64,000 bases of DNA from Pseudoflavonifractor sp050943825 (lineage in GTDB: Bacteria; Bacillota; Clostridia; Oscillospirales; Oscillospiraceae), in assembly GCF_050943825.1 (NCBI RefSeq), contig NZ_JBMNPX010000006.1:1-64000 (forward strand), given 5' to 3'. Of this stretch, positions 47,959-56,977 are shown piece after piece. Positions within the stretch are counted from its first letter, which is position 1. Each line of letters begins with the position of its first letter. Position numbers and translations under genes: made by a program. Under the pieces are notes generated by a model. It searched no databases. It saw nothing but the letters and a program-made list of their open reading frames with translations, and had not been told where the DNA came from.

Positions 47959-49080
47959 ATGAAGGCAGTGATTCTGGCCAGTGAGGAGGACGCCCATCCC
48001 GGCCCTCTCACCCTCAACCGCCCCCGGTCCCTGGTCCCCCTCTTTGACCGCCCCGCCCTGGAGCATCTGCTCCGCCAACTCCGCCGCCTGGGCATTACCC
48101 AGGCGCTTATTCTCCTCCGGCGCATGGCCCGGCCGGTCATGGACAGGTTCGGGGACGGCAGCGGGCTGGGCATGGCGCTGGCCTACGGCCCCGCCGGCCC
48201 CCGGTGCGCTGCCGGACAGGTCAGGGACTGGGCCGGTGGAGGAGATGAGGATATCCTGGTGGTGCGCGGGGACGGCCTCTTCGGCCTGGACCTGTCCGCG
48301 GTTGTAGGCTTTCACAAGACCAGCCGCTCCGCCGCCACCCTGGCTCTTTCTACCTGTCCCCCGCCGTCGGGCTGGATTGCGGCGGCCACCGGCGAGGACG
48401 GGCGGGTCACCGGCTTTCCCCGCCGTCCCGCACGCGGACACGGTGCCGTGGGCGCCTGCATCCTCACGCCCCATGCTCTGGCCCTGGCGCCGGAGGCGCC
48501 CGGACCGGACCTGCTGCGGGACCTGCTCCCCTTTCTGCTGGAGCGTGGGGAGCCGCTGTACGGCTTTCCGGCCGAGGGTCGCTGGCACAGCCTGGACTGC
48601 GGGGCCGACCTGCTCTCCGCGTCAGCAGACGCACTGGCCGGGCGGACCGCACTGGAGCCGCCCGCGCCCCGGGTTGCCCCGGGGGTATGGTCCGCCTCCC
48701 CCATCCCGCCTGGGACAGCTGTGGTGCCGCCGGTGTATATCGGGCCGGAGGTGTCCATCGGCCCAGGCGCCCTTCTGGGGCCCAACCTGTGTCTGGGCCG
48801 GGGGAGCCGGGTGGGACGGCGCGCCCTGGTGCAGAACTCCATCCTGCTGGGCGCCCGGGCTGGGGACCGTGCCACACTCTACGGCGCTGTTCTCTGTCCC
48901 GGCGCCCGGGCCGGGGCGGACAGCGTGCTCAACGACGGGGTCATCCTGGGGGAAGGGGCCGCGGTTGGCCGGGGCGGGGTGCTGATGGAGGGCGTGCGGC
49001 TGTGGCCGGGGATAAGAACTTCCCCCGGCGTCCGCCTCACCTGTTCCCCCATGCCGCCGTCCAGCTCCATCTCCGTTTGA
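47959..49080 (+). CDS. Nucleotidyltransferase-like protein with degenerate active site and beta-helix
   Basis: The 373-residue protein has the layout of sugar-phosphate nucleotidyltransferases (GlmU/GlgC-like): MKAVILA at the start, ILVVRGDGLFGLDLSAVV (family GD motif), WHSLDCG (family WxDxG), and a C-terminal hexapeptide left-handed beta-helix (about 240-350; VYIGPEVSIGPGALLGPN). However, the pyrophosphorylase signature GGxGTRLxPLT...PK reads SEEDAHPGPLT...PR, losing the glycines, the Arg and the Lys needed for NTP and sugar-phosphate. It is probably inactive as a pyrophosphorylase and may be regulatory or structural. AAGGAAGG precedes the ATG. Composition is very GC-rich. Confidence 0.82.
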   Translation: MKAVILASEEDAHPGPLTLNRPRSLVPLFDRPALEHLLRQLRRLGITQALILLRRMARPVMDRFGDGSGLGMALAYGPAGPRCAAGQVRDWAGGGDEDILVVRGDGLFGLDLSAVVGFHKTSRSAATLALSTCPPPSGWIAAATGEDGRVTGFPRRPARGHGAVGACILTPHALALAPEAPGPDLLRDLLPFLLERGEPLYGFPAEGRWHSLDCGADLLSASADALAGRTALEPPAPRVAPGVWSASPIPPGTAVVPPVYIGPEVSIGPGALLGPNLCLGRGSRVGRRALVQNSILLGARAGDRATLYGAVLCPGARAGADSVLNDGVILGEGAAVGRGGVLMEGVRLWPGIRTSPGVRLTCSPMPPSSSISV

Positions 49081-49387
49081 AGTTCCGGGGCGAAGGGGGG
49101 CGAAAAGTTTCTGTATACTTTTTCCCATCTGTGTGGTATACTAAACAACAGGATGCTCCCCTCCGGGGTCGAGCGCATGTGATTTGGCTTTATGTGCGCC
49201 GTGCGCACTGAGATAAGGCAGAGACACTGAGAATACAGTACCGGCGGCGAATGGCCGCCCCTTTTTCCGGCGAGGCAGGGCCGGAAAGAGCGGGCGGAAT
49301 CGCCTTGTTTTGGTGCGCTCATGTGTCTGTTTACATCCCATCCAACTTTGAAATACAACACATATTTAAGGAGTGCAATCAACTCAT
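49081..49387 (+). promoter_or_regulatory. Promoter and long leader of the RNase J gene
   Basis: TATACT (49137-49142) is a -10 candidate without a good -35. The resulting leader of about 240 bases is rich in short GC hairpins (for example GTGCGCCGTGCGCAC, GGCGGC...GCCGCC, CCGGCGAGGCAGGGCCGG) and becomes AT-rich near the ribosome site. I see no known riboswitch. RNase genes are often autoregulated through such leaders. Confidence 0.45.
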
Positions 49388-51046
49388 ATGGCAGAAAAAC
49401 TGAAAATTATTTCCCTGGGCGGTCTCAACGAGATCGGCAAGAATGTCACCGTCTACGAGTACGGCGGGGATATCATCGTCATTGACGTGGGCATGGGCTT
49501 CCCCGATGACGACATGTACGGCATCGACGTGGTCATCCCCGACTTCTCCTATCTCATCAAGAACAAGGACAAGATCCGGGGCATCTTCCTGACTCACGGC
49601 CACGAGGACCACATCGGCTCCCTCCCCTATCTGCTGCGGGACGTGCAGGCCCCCATCTACGCCACCCGGATGACCGCCGGGCTGGTGAAGCTGAAGCTGG
49701 AGGAGCATCGCCTGCTGGACAAGACAAAGCTCATCACCTGCGAGGCGGGCGAGACGGTAAAGGCGGGCAAGTTCTCCGTGGAGTTCATCCACGCCAACCA
49801 CTCCATTGCCGACGCGGTGTGCTTCGCCATCAAGTGCCCGGTGGGCGTATGCGTCCACACCGGTGACTTCAAGATCGACCCCACCCCTGTGTCCGGCGGC
49901 ATGATGGACCTGGCCCGCCTGGGCCAGCTGGGCAAGGAGGGTGTTCTGGCCCTGCTGGCCGACTCCACCAACGTGGAGCGCCCCGGCTTCACCAAGAGCG
50001 AGCGGAGCGTGGGCGCCTCCTTTGACGCCCTGTTCCGGGGCTGTGAGGAGCGGATCATCGTCACCACCTTCGCCTCCAATGTGGACCGTATGCAGCAGAT
50101 CATCTCCGTAGCCGCCAAGTACGGCCGGAAGGTGGCCGTCACCGGCCGCAGCATGGAGAACGCCATCAAGGTCTCCACCGAGCTGGGGTACATGAACATC
50201 CCCGCCGGGGTGCTGGTGGACGTGAACCATCTCAAGAGCCTGCCCAAGAACAAGGTGTGCATCATCACCACCGGCAGCCAGGGCGAGACCATGTCCGCTC
50301 TGACCCGCATGGCCTTCTCCACCCACAAGCAGGTGGACATTCAGGCCGGCGACCGGGTGATCATCTCCGCCTCCGCCATTCCCGGCAACGAGAACGCCAT
50401 CGGCAGCGTCATCAACGAGCTCTACCGCAAGGGCGCCGAGGTGGTCAACGAGCGGGAGGCCCCCCTCCACGTCTCCGGCCACGCCTGTCAGGATGAGCTG
50501 AAAATCATCCACGCCCTGGTCAAGCCCAAGTTCTTCATCCCCGTCCACGGTGAGCAGCGGATGCTCAAGACCCACGCCAAGCTGGCCCGTGAGATGGGCA
50601 TGGAACCCAATAATATCATCATCAGCGATATCGGCAAGGTGATGGAGTTTACCCGCACCTCCGGCCGCATCAATGGCACCGTGCCTGCCGGCCGGGTGTT
50701 TGTGGACGGCTACGGCGTGGGCGACGTGGGCGCTGTGGTTCTGCGGGACCGGAAGCATCTGGCCGAGGACGGCATGATCGTGGTTGTGGCCACCATGTCC
50801 GCCGAGGACGGCGCCCTCCTCTCCGGCCCGGACATCATCACCCGCGGCTTCGTGTACGTCAAGGAGTCCGAGGGTCTGATGGAGGAGCTGCGGCAGGTGG
50901 CCGTGTCCGCCATCGAGGAGTGCCAGGACCAGCGCGTCAAGGACTGGTCCGCCATCAAGACCCAGATCAAGAACGATCTGTCCGCCTTCCTCTACAAAAA
51001 GACCAAGCGCAATCCCATGATCCTGCCCGTTATCATGGATGTGTAA
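49388..51046 (+). CDS. rnj: Ribonuclease J
   Basis: The 552-residue protein is a beta-CASP metallo-beta-lactamase ribonuclease: LKIISLGGLNEIGKNVTVYE, zinc motif THGHEDHIG (about 69-77), VCVHTGDFKID, ADSTNVERPG, and beta-CASP motifs FASNVDRMQ and VHGEQRML. RNase J has 5'-3' exonuclease and endonuclease activity and replaces RNase E functions in Firmicutes. The ATG at 49388 (MAEKLKI) is the natural start; a GTG at 49373 would sit on the ribosome site AAGGAG. It stands alone after a long leader and ends in a strong terminator. Confidence 0.96.
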   Translation: MAEKLKIISLGGLNEIGKNVTVYEYGGDIIVIDVGMGFPDDDMYGIDVVIPDFSYLIKNKDKIRGIFLTHGHEDHIGSLPYLLRDVQAPIYATRMTAGLVKLKLEEHRLLDKTKLITCEAGETVKAGKFSVEFIHANHSIADAVCFAIKCPVGVCVHTGDFKIDPTPVSGGMMDLARLGQLGKEGVLALLADSTNVERPGFTKSERSVGASFDALFRGCEERIIVTTFASNVDRMQQIISVAAKYGRKVAVTGRSMENAIKVSTELGYMNIPAGVLVDVNHLKSLPKNKVCIITTGSQGETMSALTRMAFSTHKQVDIQAGDRVIISASAIPGNENAIGSVINELYRKGAEVVNEREAPLHVSGHACQDELKIIHALVKPKFFIPVHGEQRMLKTHAKLAREMGMEPNNIIISDIGKVMEFTRTSGRINGTVPAGRVFVDGYGVGDVGAVVLRDRKHLAEDGMIVVVATMSAEDGALLSGPDIITRGFVYVKESEGLMEELRQVAVSAIEECQDQRVKDWSAIKTQIKNDLSAFLYKKTKRNPMILPVIMDV

Positions 51047-51097
51047 AACAAAAAGCGGAGGCTGTCCAATGGACAGCCTCCGCTTTTTGTTTTTGCG
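51047..51097. terminator. Terminator after RNase J, shared with the reductase gene
   Basis: ACAAAAAGCGGAGGCTGTCC (51048-51067) pairs perfectly with 51071-51090 around AAT and is followed by TTTTTG; the A-rich 5' side gives a T-tract on the minus strand. Confidence 0.93.
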
Positions 51098-51113
51098 TTT
51101 GCTTTTTCAGCGT

Positions 51114-53402
51114 TCAGCTCAGGGTCTCTACCGCCGCCTGGGCGGCAATCCGTCCGGAATTAAAGCCCCAGCCCAGAGCTACGCCGCCAATCTGGGTGTA
51201 CGCCACGCCGTCAAAGAGGACGCCGATGGACTCCAGACCCACTGCATACAGTCCGCCAATGGCAGAACCATCCTCTCTGAGGACCTGCGTATTGGCATCC
51301 ACATCCACGCTGCCCAGGGTGCCGTAGATCTTGGGTATCATCTTGATGGCATAATAGGGGCCTTCACCCAGAGAGTTCATATACTGGGCAGGCTTATTGA
51401 AGTCCAGATCCTCCCCCAATGCGCACAGTTCCTCATAACGCTCCACACTGGCGATCAGGGCGTCCGCCTGCATGCCGGCAGCCTGGGCCAGTTCCTCGAG
51501 GGTATCTCCCTTATAGGCAAGTCCCTGCTCCACCGCCGCATCCAGGACCGCCTCAATATTGGGCATGGGTACGTCAGGCTGTACAGCCTGTCCCTCAAAG
51601 CTGAAGGTACTCGGTTTGGAATCCATTCCCGTTCCCGCAGAGCCTTTCTCTTTGATGATATCCATCTGAGTCTTGGAAATCAGCGTAAAGTAATACTCGC
51701 CCTGCGCGGCATGGTAGTTAGACCCCATTACCATTTCATCCTGAGAAACCGTCTCGCTGGCAAAGCGCTCTCCCCGCATATTCACCTGCATCAGAGTAGG
51801 CGTAATGCCCAGGGCATAGGGGATATTGGTGTCAAACTCATCAAAGCCGCTCACCCATCCGGGGACTGTCACCAGGTGGCAGGAATACCCGCTGGAATTC
51901 TTTTCGGCCGCTCCGGCCGCCAGCATCATTTCAAAACCGCTGCCGTCATTTTGCTGGAGTCCAAACAGCACATAGGGGCTCCCCACTTTTTCCTCCAGCA
52001 TTTCCTTATTGCCGCCAAAGCCTCCCGTTGCCATAATTACCGCTTTTGCGTTTACAGTGACCAGCGTGCCGTCGTCCTTTTCCGCCTTCACGCCCACAGC
52101 GTTTCCCTGGTCATCCAGCAAAATTTCCGTCGCGGTCGTCTCGGTCAGAATCGTCCCCACATCACTGACCATGTCCTGGAAATACCCGTACACACCCATG
52201 GTACCCACAGCATCTTCTGCATAGCCCACGCCGGTAACACCATAGGGCCCCGGGATGCTGGTCAGGCCGGACTCCGCCCATACGAAGCCATGGTCGGCAA
52301 GCCAATCCGCAGTTTCGCCGGACATCCCTATGAATTTGCGGAAGATCCAGGCCTTGTTTGACCAGTGGGCCAGCTCTTCAAACTTTTCAAACACGCCCTC
52401 CATATCTCCGGTCTGTCCCAGAGCGGTCTGGAACTCAGAGTTAATCGACATGGGACCGGTGGAAAGCGCTCCGCTGCCGCCGATCCGGGCGGATTTTTCA
52501 ATCAGGACTACATCGGCACCCAGTTCCGTGGCCTGGGCGGCCGCAGTGGAGCCGGATGTGCCGCCGCCTACCACTACAATATCGCAGTCATAGGTCTCCT
52601 GGCCGCTCTTCTTCTCCACCGCACCGTAAAGCATATCCTCGGTGGCTCCCGCCTCCAGCAGCGCCGCCTCAACTGCGGACAATACCGCGTGGCTGGTCGC
52701 CGTGGCGCCGGTAATGGTATCCACCGCAAGGGACTGGGCCTCCACAATTCTGCCCGGAAGCCGTTCCTCTACCCCTTTAAAAAACTGCGGCGTCTCCATA
52801 TCCATGGATGCTGTATACATGGACAGCGGGTCGCTCTGGTCGATCAGAGGATTCTCAATCTTGATGTTCTCCAGCGTAATGCTCTCAATCGCGGTCTCAC
52901 TGCCCGTCACCTGAGCACGCACAATGCCGCCGAATCCCTCTGCCTCTCCTGTGTAGGTTCCGGCTGTCATGCTCAGGGGCTGTGTCTCATCTTCCTGCTC
53001 TGTACCGGCCTGCCCGGTGGCCTCCAGCAGCGCGCGTTCCGCCGCTTCTTTTACTGCGTCACTGGTAAATGTAGCGCCGCTTACTCCGTCGACCTGTGCG
53101 CTCTGTGCCTCTATAATGGCACTTTCCAGTGTCTCAGCCGCTTTCCCGCCGATATCAGCGGTCTCATCCGGCGCATCCACTGTTACCTGTGTAATGGCAT
53201 CCGCATCCACCGTAACAGTGACCGATACATCTCCTCCATATCCTTTGGCTGTGGCAGTATAGCTTCCCGGAATATACGTTCCCTCCGTCTCCACCTGTCC
53301 CGTCGGCTGAGGGCTTTCCGTGGGGGCGGGCTCAGGCGTACAGCCGCTGAGCAGGCTGGCTGTAACCGCAGCAGTCAAAATCCATGCAACTGTTTTCTTC
53401 AC
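51114..53402 (-). CDS. Secreted FMN/FAD flavoprotein reductase (fumarate/urocanate reductase type) with two FMN-binding domains
   Basis: The 762-residue lipoprotein (lipobox LLSGC) carries two consecutive FMN_bind domains, each with a covalent flavinylation motif: DGVSGATFTS (about residue 103) and DTITGATATS (about residue 229). A FAD_binding_2 reductase domain follows (VVVGGGTSGSTAAAQA at about 275, ending GGVALGWGFNSGRIAAQAA). FMN would be attached by an ApbE transferase, not present here. Such proteins accept electrons at the cell surface and reduce organic acids used as respiratory acceptors; two FMN domains imply an extended electron path. The GTG at 53402 follows AGAGGAGGAAA. It lies downstream of a LysR gene, its likely activator. 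The substrate is unknown. Confidence 0.9.
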   Translation of the reverse strand: MKKTVAWILTAAVTASLLSGCTPEPAPTESPQPTGQVETEGTYIPGSYTATAKGYGGDVSVTVTVDADAITQVTVDAPDETADIGGKAAETLESAIIEAQSAQVDGVSGATFTSDAVKEAAERALLEATGQAGTEQEDETQPLSMTAGTYTGEAEGFGGIVRAQVTGSETAIESITLENIKIENPLIDQSDPLSMYTASMDMETPQFFKGVEERLPGRIVEAQSLAVDTITGATATSHAVLSAVEAALLEAGATEDMLYGAVEKKSGQETYDCDIVVVGGGTSGSTAAAQATELGADVVLIEKSARIGGSGALSTGPMSINSEFQTALGQTGDMEGVFEKFEELAHWSNKAWIFRKFIGMSGETADWLADHGFVWAESGLTSIPGPYGVTGVGYAEDAVGTMGVYGYFQDMVSDVGTILTETTATEILLDDQGNAVGVKAEKDDGTLVTVNAKAVIMATGGFGGNKEMLEEKVGSPYVLFGLQQNDGSGFEMMLAAGAAEKNSSGYSCHLVTVPGWVSGFDEFDTNIPYALGITPTLMQVNMRGERFASETVSQDEMVMGSNYHAAQGEYYFTLISKTQMDIIKEKGSAGTGMDSKPSTFSFEGQAVQPDVPMPNIEAVLDAAVEQGLAYKGDTLEELAQAAGMQADALIASVERYEELCALGEDLDFNKPAQYMNSLGEGPYYAIKMIPKIYGTLGSVDVDANTQVLREDGSAIGGLYAVGLESIGVLFDGVAYTQIGGVALGWGFNSGRIAAQAAVETLS

Positions 53403-53463
53403 AACATTTCCTCCTCTTATCCTAATAATTACAGCATTTATATGGCGCATAAGCTGTAAAATT

Positions 53464-53516
53464 ATTATACTAGAGAAATTGTTAAATTAAAAACAGTCAC
53501 ATTTCATGGTTCCATG
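53464..53516 (-). promoter_or_regulatory. Promoter of the reductase gene with LysR-type palindrome
   Basis: TATAAT on the minus strand (53469-53464) lacks a -35. CATGGTTCCATG (53505-53516), a perfect 5+5 palindrome, is centred near -53, where LysR activators bind. Confidence 0.5.
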
Positions 53517-53550
53517 CAAAAAAACTATGCTCATGCCGGCCTGCGCCCTG

Positions 53551-54447
53551 TCAGTCAAGCCTCTTGTCTGGAAACGGATATTGCTCCAGTATCTCCTTCC
53601 GTTGTCTGAGCGCCGCCCGCTGATTCCCATGCTTATGAAGCAGGACAATCCCGTTGGTGCTGTTCTCGGAACGCACCGGAACATGTTTTACAAATTCATC
53701 CGTGCCGTCCCAGGTACACTCCATGCAAAAACCCACACCATATCCCGCCTGTACCATCAGCGCTGCCGCGTCCGGGCTGCGCATCTCTTCCACAACATTA
53801 AGTACGAGCCCCTCTTTGGCGCATCCTATTGTCTTTTCGCCTACACCTTTTTCATAAAATACAAAAAATTTTTCATTTTTCAGGTCTTCCAGGCGCACTT
53901 CCTCCCGATTGGCCAGCGGATTATCTTTGGGCACAGCCAGCATGACTCGGTCCTGGAAAAGCGTCCGCTTTTTCAGCCAGGGGATGGTATCAAAATAGTC
54001 GTAGTCCAGTGCAATAACACAGTCAAGTTCACCTGTCTCCAGCATTTCCAGCTGTTTCTCCAGGGTATCCTGATTGATACGCACTCTGACCGCCGGATAG
54101 GCAAGCCTGAACGTTCTCAGTATTTTGGGGAGCTCTCTGGCCAATATCTTCCCACATACCCCCAATCGCAGAATACTCTCATATCCCTCCGCCGTCATCC
54201 GCACCAGCTCAGCGGCTCGCTCTGCACCTGCCAGAAGCGACTGCGCCTCCTTTAAAAATATTTTTCTTGCCTCTGTCAGCTCCATATTTCTGCTCTTTCG
54301 CTCAAAGAGCTTTACGCCCAGCTCATCCTCCAGTGCCGCAATCTGATGCGTCATAGAGGTCTGGACAATGTAGCATTCTGCTGCAGCCTTTGTAAAATTC
54401 AGATGCTTTGCCGCACTGATAAAATACTTCAGCTGTCTGAGCTCCAT
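53551..54447 (-). CDS. LysR family transcriptional regulator
   Basis: The 298-residue protein has the LysR winged helix (MELRQLKYFISAAKHLNFTKAA in two parts; QIAALEDELGVKLFERKSRN) and a periplasmic-binding-like effector domain (about 90-290; LRLGVCGKILARELPKIL, LVLNVVEEMRS). The usual TxxA in the HTH is present as QTSMTHQIAALE. It is 148 bp upstream of, and in the same direction as, the secreted reductase gene, so it probably activates it when the substrate is present. The effector is unknown. Codon use looks more AT-rich than the neighbours. No strong ribosome site: AAAAGGGGAGAGAA lies just before the ATG. Confidence 0.92.
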   Translation of the reverse strand: MELRQLKYFISAAKHLNFTKAAAECYIVQTSMTHQIAALEDELGVKLFERKSRNMELTEARKIFLKEAQSLLAGAERAAELVRMTAEGYESILRLGVCGKILARELPKILRTFRLAYPAVRVRINQDTLEKQLEMLETGELDCVIALDYDYFDTIPWLKKRTLFQDRVMLAVPKDNPLANREEVRLEDLKNEKFFVFYEKGVGEKTIGCAKEGLVLNVVEEMRSPDAAALMVQAGYGVGFCMECTWDGTDEFVKHVPVRSENSTNGIVLLHKHGNQRAALRQRKEILEQYPFPDKRLD

Positions 54448-54593
54448 TTCTCTCTCCCCTTTTAAGTGAGTCCCTTCTTTTCCTGTCCAAATACTAAGGT
54501 ACCCTACTTTTATCCAGATTTCTACCTTTCGTCTCGGAAATGATGTTGATACTTTGCTGAAAAAGTCAGTCTCATGTCCTGATGATACACAAA

Positions 54594-54636
54594 AAACAAT
54601 CCCGGCCGCCGTCCAAAAGGAGGCAGCCGGGTGTTC
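54594..54636 (-). terminator. Terminator after the DUF896 gene
   Basis: On the minus strand CCCGGCTGCC pairs imperfectly with GGCGGCCGGG and is followed by ATTGTTTTTTG. Between it and the LysR start (54448-54590) I see only the LysR leader. Confidence 0.7.
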
Positions 54637-54641
54637 GTCTT

Positions 54642-54848
54642 TTATTGCTTTTGGGGCAGCTTGTGCTTGGTGCCGTCGGGCTCCACGATATAGGTGTTGT
54701 CCAGCTGGGCCGTCAGGTTGGCCCGGACGGAAGCCACATACTCCTTCCGCAGAGCGTCCCGCTCGGCAATCTCCTCAGGGGTGAGGCCCTCAGGGGCCTT
54801 GGCCTTTCTGGCCAGCTCATTGATGCGGTCAATCTTTTCCTGTTCCAT
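54642..54848 (-). CDS. DUF896 family protein (YnzC-like)
   Basis: The 68-residue protein is a typical DUF896/YnzC helical hairpin: KIDRINELARKAKAPEGLT, EIAERDALRKEYVASVRANL and a C-terminal DGTKHKL. The family is small, cytoplasmic, often LexA/SOS-linked in Bacillus, with no proven function. Its ATG overlaps the ylmH stop (TGATG), so it is translationally coupled to ylmH. A terminator follows. Confidence 0.9.
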   Translation of the reverse strand: MEQEKIDRINELARKAKAPEGLTPEEIAERDALRKEYVASVRANLTAQLDNTYIVEPDGTKHKLPQKQ

Positions 54849-55648
54849 CAGAGATATCGCTCCACTTCTATTATAATTCGGCCCTTTTTGGATACTCCGC
54901 CCACGGTCTTTACCGCAGCCTTTCCCATCCCCCGGCAGGAGATCACATCCCCCTGGGCCACAGTCCGGTCCGGTTTGGTACACTCGCGGTGGTTGAGCTG
55001 CACCCGGCCGGAGGAGATGAGATCCGCCGCCTTGGACCGGGGCAGGGAAAACGCGGAGGCTGCCACTGCATCCAGCCGCAGGGTGGCCACCGTGTCGCGG
55101 ATGAGCTTGACCTCCACCTTGGGAGGTGTCAGCGCGGACAGCGCCACCGGCGCCACCTTGAGCCGGGTACGCCCGGCGCTCTCCAGGTGGAGGAGCAGAA
55201 AGTCCTCAATCTCTTTGAGCAGCAGGATGTCGCATACACCGGGGGACACCAGCAGGTCCCCCACCTTTTCCCGGTCCAGCCCCAGACCCAGAATGGAGCC
55301 CAGGAAGTCCCGGTGGGTCAGCCCCGCGTCCTCGGGGAAGGTACACCGCAGGGCACAGATGGGGCAGTCCTCCCCGTCGGCCAGCCAGTCCTCCGGCGCC
55401 TGCCAGTCGGGGAGAAAGACGCAGATGGTCCGCTCCGCCCCCTCAAAGCCCCCGTAAAACAGGTGGGACGGATGGCCGCCGGCGTTGATGAGCATCTCCA
55501 CTGATGCCCGTTCCTGCGGAGACAGAAAAGCCGTGTGGGCGGGGATGTTCCGCCGCCCGGCCAGCTCCAGCTTGTCCATGGTCCGGGCCAGGAGCATCCG
55601 CTCCTCCCCGTCCCGGGCAAGCCGGGTCAGAAGTTCTGTTTTGTTCAT
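54848..55648 (-). CDS. ylmH: YlmH family RNA-binding S4 domain protein
   Basis: The 266-residue protein matches YlmH: N-terminal region RMLLARTMDKLELA, HTAFLSPQER, VFLPDW, a middle HRDFLGSILGLGLDREKVGDL in two parts, and a C-terminal S4 domain (about 180-255; LPRSKAADLISSGRVQLNH). YlmH is associated with the ribosome and, in B. subtilis, acts in a ribosome-rescue/quality-control pathway; it normally lies in the ylm-divIVA division cluster. Here it is separated from that cluster and placed after htrA (22 bp). GGGAGGAA precedes the ATG. Confidence 0.9.
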   Translation of the reverse strand: MNKTELLTRLARDGEERMLLARTMDKLELAGRRNIPAHTAFLSPQERASVEMLINAGGHPSHLFYGGFEGAERTICVFLPDWQAPEDWLADGEDCPICALRCTFPEDAGLTHRDFLGSILGLGLDREKVGDLLVSPGVCDILLLKEIEDFLLLHLESAGRTRLKVAPVALSALTPPKVEVKLIRDTVATLRLDAVAASAFSLPRSKAADLISSGRVQLNHRECTKPDRTVAQGDVISCRGMGKAAVKTVGGVSKKGRIIIEVERYL

Positions 55649-55670
55649 GGTTCCTCCCTGTACGGGAATT

Positions 55671-56945
55671 TTACTGGTCCAGCTGGTACCGCTCCACCAG
55701 TTTGACCTCCAGGTCCAGGTATTCCCCGTTCCGGTACACCCGGAAGGTGAGCACGTCTCCGGCCTGGAAGCCCTCCTTGATGGTGTTGATGTCCTCCACG
55801 GAGATGACGGTCTGGCCGTTGCACTCGGTGATTACGTCACCGGCCCGCATGCCCTGCTTCTCCGCGTCCGACCCGGCGGTGACGCTCTGAACGTATACGC
55901 CTTCCACCAGTCCGTTGGCCATGGCACGCTGGGCATCCATGGAGGACCCCAGAATACCCAGGGTGGGATAGCCGGGCACATGGCCGTAGGCAATGAGGTC
56001 ATCCACGATGGCCTTCACCGTGTTGGTGGGGATGGCGAAGCCCAGTCCCTCCACCGACCCGGAGTAGCTAGTCATCTTCATGTTGGTGATGCCCACCACC
56101 TGGCCCCGGTCATTGAGCAGGGCGCCGCCCGAGTTGCCCGAGTTGAGGGCGGCGGTGGTCTGGATGAGGGTCATGGTGTTGCCGTCCACGTTCACATCCC
56201 GGCTGATGGCGGAGATAATGCCGTCGGTCATGGTACCCCGCAGCTCCTCCCCCAGGGGGTTACCGATGGCCAGAGCCAGGTCCCCCACCTGGAGCAGGTC
56301 GGAGTCGCCGAACTCAGCCGGGGTCAGCTCCTGGGCGTCAATCTTCAGCACGGCCAGGTCGTTGGTCTGGTCGCCGCCCACCAGCAGAGCCTGGTGGACG
56401 CTGTCGTCAGAGAGCAGCACCTCCACCTCATAGGACCCCTGAATCACGTGGTAGTTGGTGATGATGTACCCGTCCGCCGTCATAATCACGCCGGTACCGG
56501 TGGATCCGCCGCCGTTCTGGTAGGCGCGGATACTGACAATGGCGGCGATATTACGGTCATAGATCTCCTGATAGGTCAGGCCCTCCTCCGGCAGGGCGGC
56601 AACGGACAGCGTGACCCCCGTTCCGGTTGGCGCCCGCTCCAGGTCGGTGACGCCGGCGGCCGAGGCGGTGGGAATGGGGATGGTGGTGTAGTTCCCGCCG
56701 CTGCTCTCTCCCGCCGTGCTCTCACCGTCCTGATAAAACATCCAGCTCAGGGCCAGTGTCAGGGTGGTCAGCGCCACAATGAGCACCAGAAATGTTGCAA
56801 AGATCCAGGGCGCCCTGGATCTGCCCCGGCGCTTTTTCTCCTCCGGCTGCGGGGGCTGCTCAAAGGGAATGACCGTATAGCGTGGTGTTCCGGTCCGTCC
56901 CGGTCCGCCGCCGGCGGGCACGTTGGTGTAGTAATCGGTGCGCAT
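55671..56945 (-). CDS. htrA: HtrA/DegP-like membrane-anchored serine protease
   Basis: The 424-residue protein has a cytoplasmic N-terminus, one membrane anchor (about 47-68), a Ser/Thr linker, a trypsin-like domain with His in ITNYHVI, Asp in TNDLAVLKI and Ser in NSGNSGGALL, and one PDZ domain (about 325-415; YVQSVTAGSDAEKQGMRAGD). It degrades or refolds damaged proteins outside the membrane. It lies 32 bp after the sensor kinase, so the two-component system probably controls or monitors it, as CssRS does in Bacillus. The ATG at 56945 follows GGGAGG. Confidence 0.93.
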   Translation of the reverse strand: MRTDYYTNVPAGGGPGRTGTPRYTVIPFEQPPQPEEKKRRGRSRAPWIFATFLVLIVALTTLTLALSWMFYQDGESTAGESSGGNYTTIPIPTASAAGVTDLERAPTGTGVTLSVAALPEEGLTYQEIYDRNIAAIVSIRAYQNGGGSTGTGVIMTADGYIITNYHVIQGSYEVEVLLSDDSVHQALLVGGDQTNDLAVLKIDAQELTPAEFGDSDLLQVGDLALAIGNPLGEELRGTMTDGIISAISRDVNVDGNTMTLIQTTAALNSGNSGGALLNDRGQVVGITNMKMTSYSGSVEGLGFAIPTNTVKAIVDDLIAYGHVPGYPTLGILGSSMDAQRAMANGLVEGVYVQSVTAGSDAEKQGMRAGDVITECNGQTVISVEDINTIKEGFQAGDVLTFRVYRNGEYLDLEVKLVERYQLDQ

Positions 56946-56977
56946 AGGTGACCTCCCTGAATGGTTCCAATCTCTCC

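Noticed and set aside
49140..49387. Known riboswitch or T-box in the RNase J leader
   Set aside because: No T-box motif, no specifier-type stem and no recognised aptamer; kept only as an unclassified leader.
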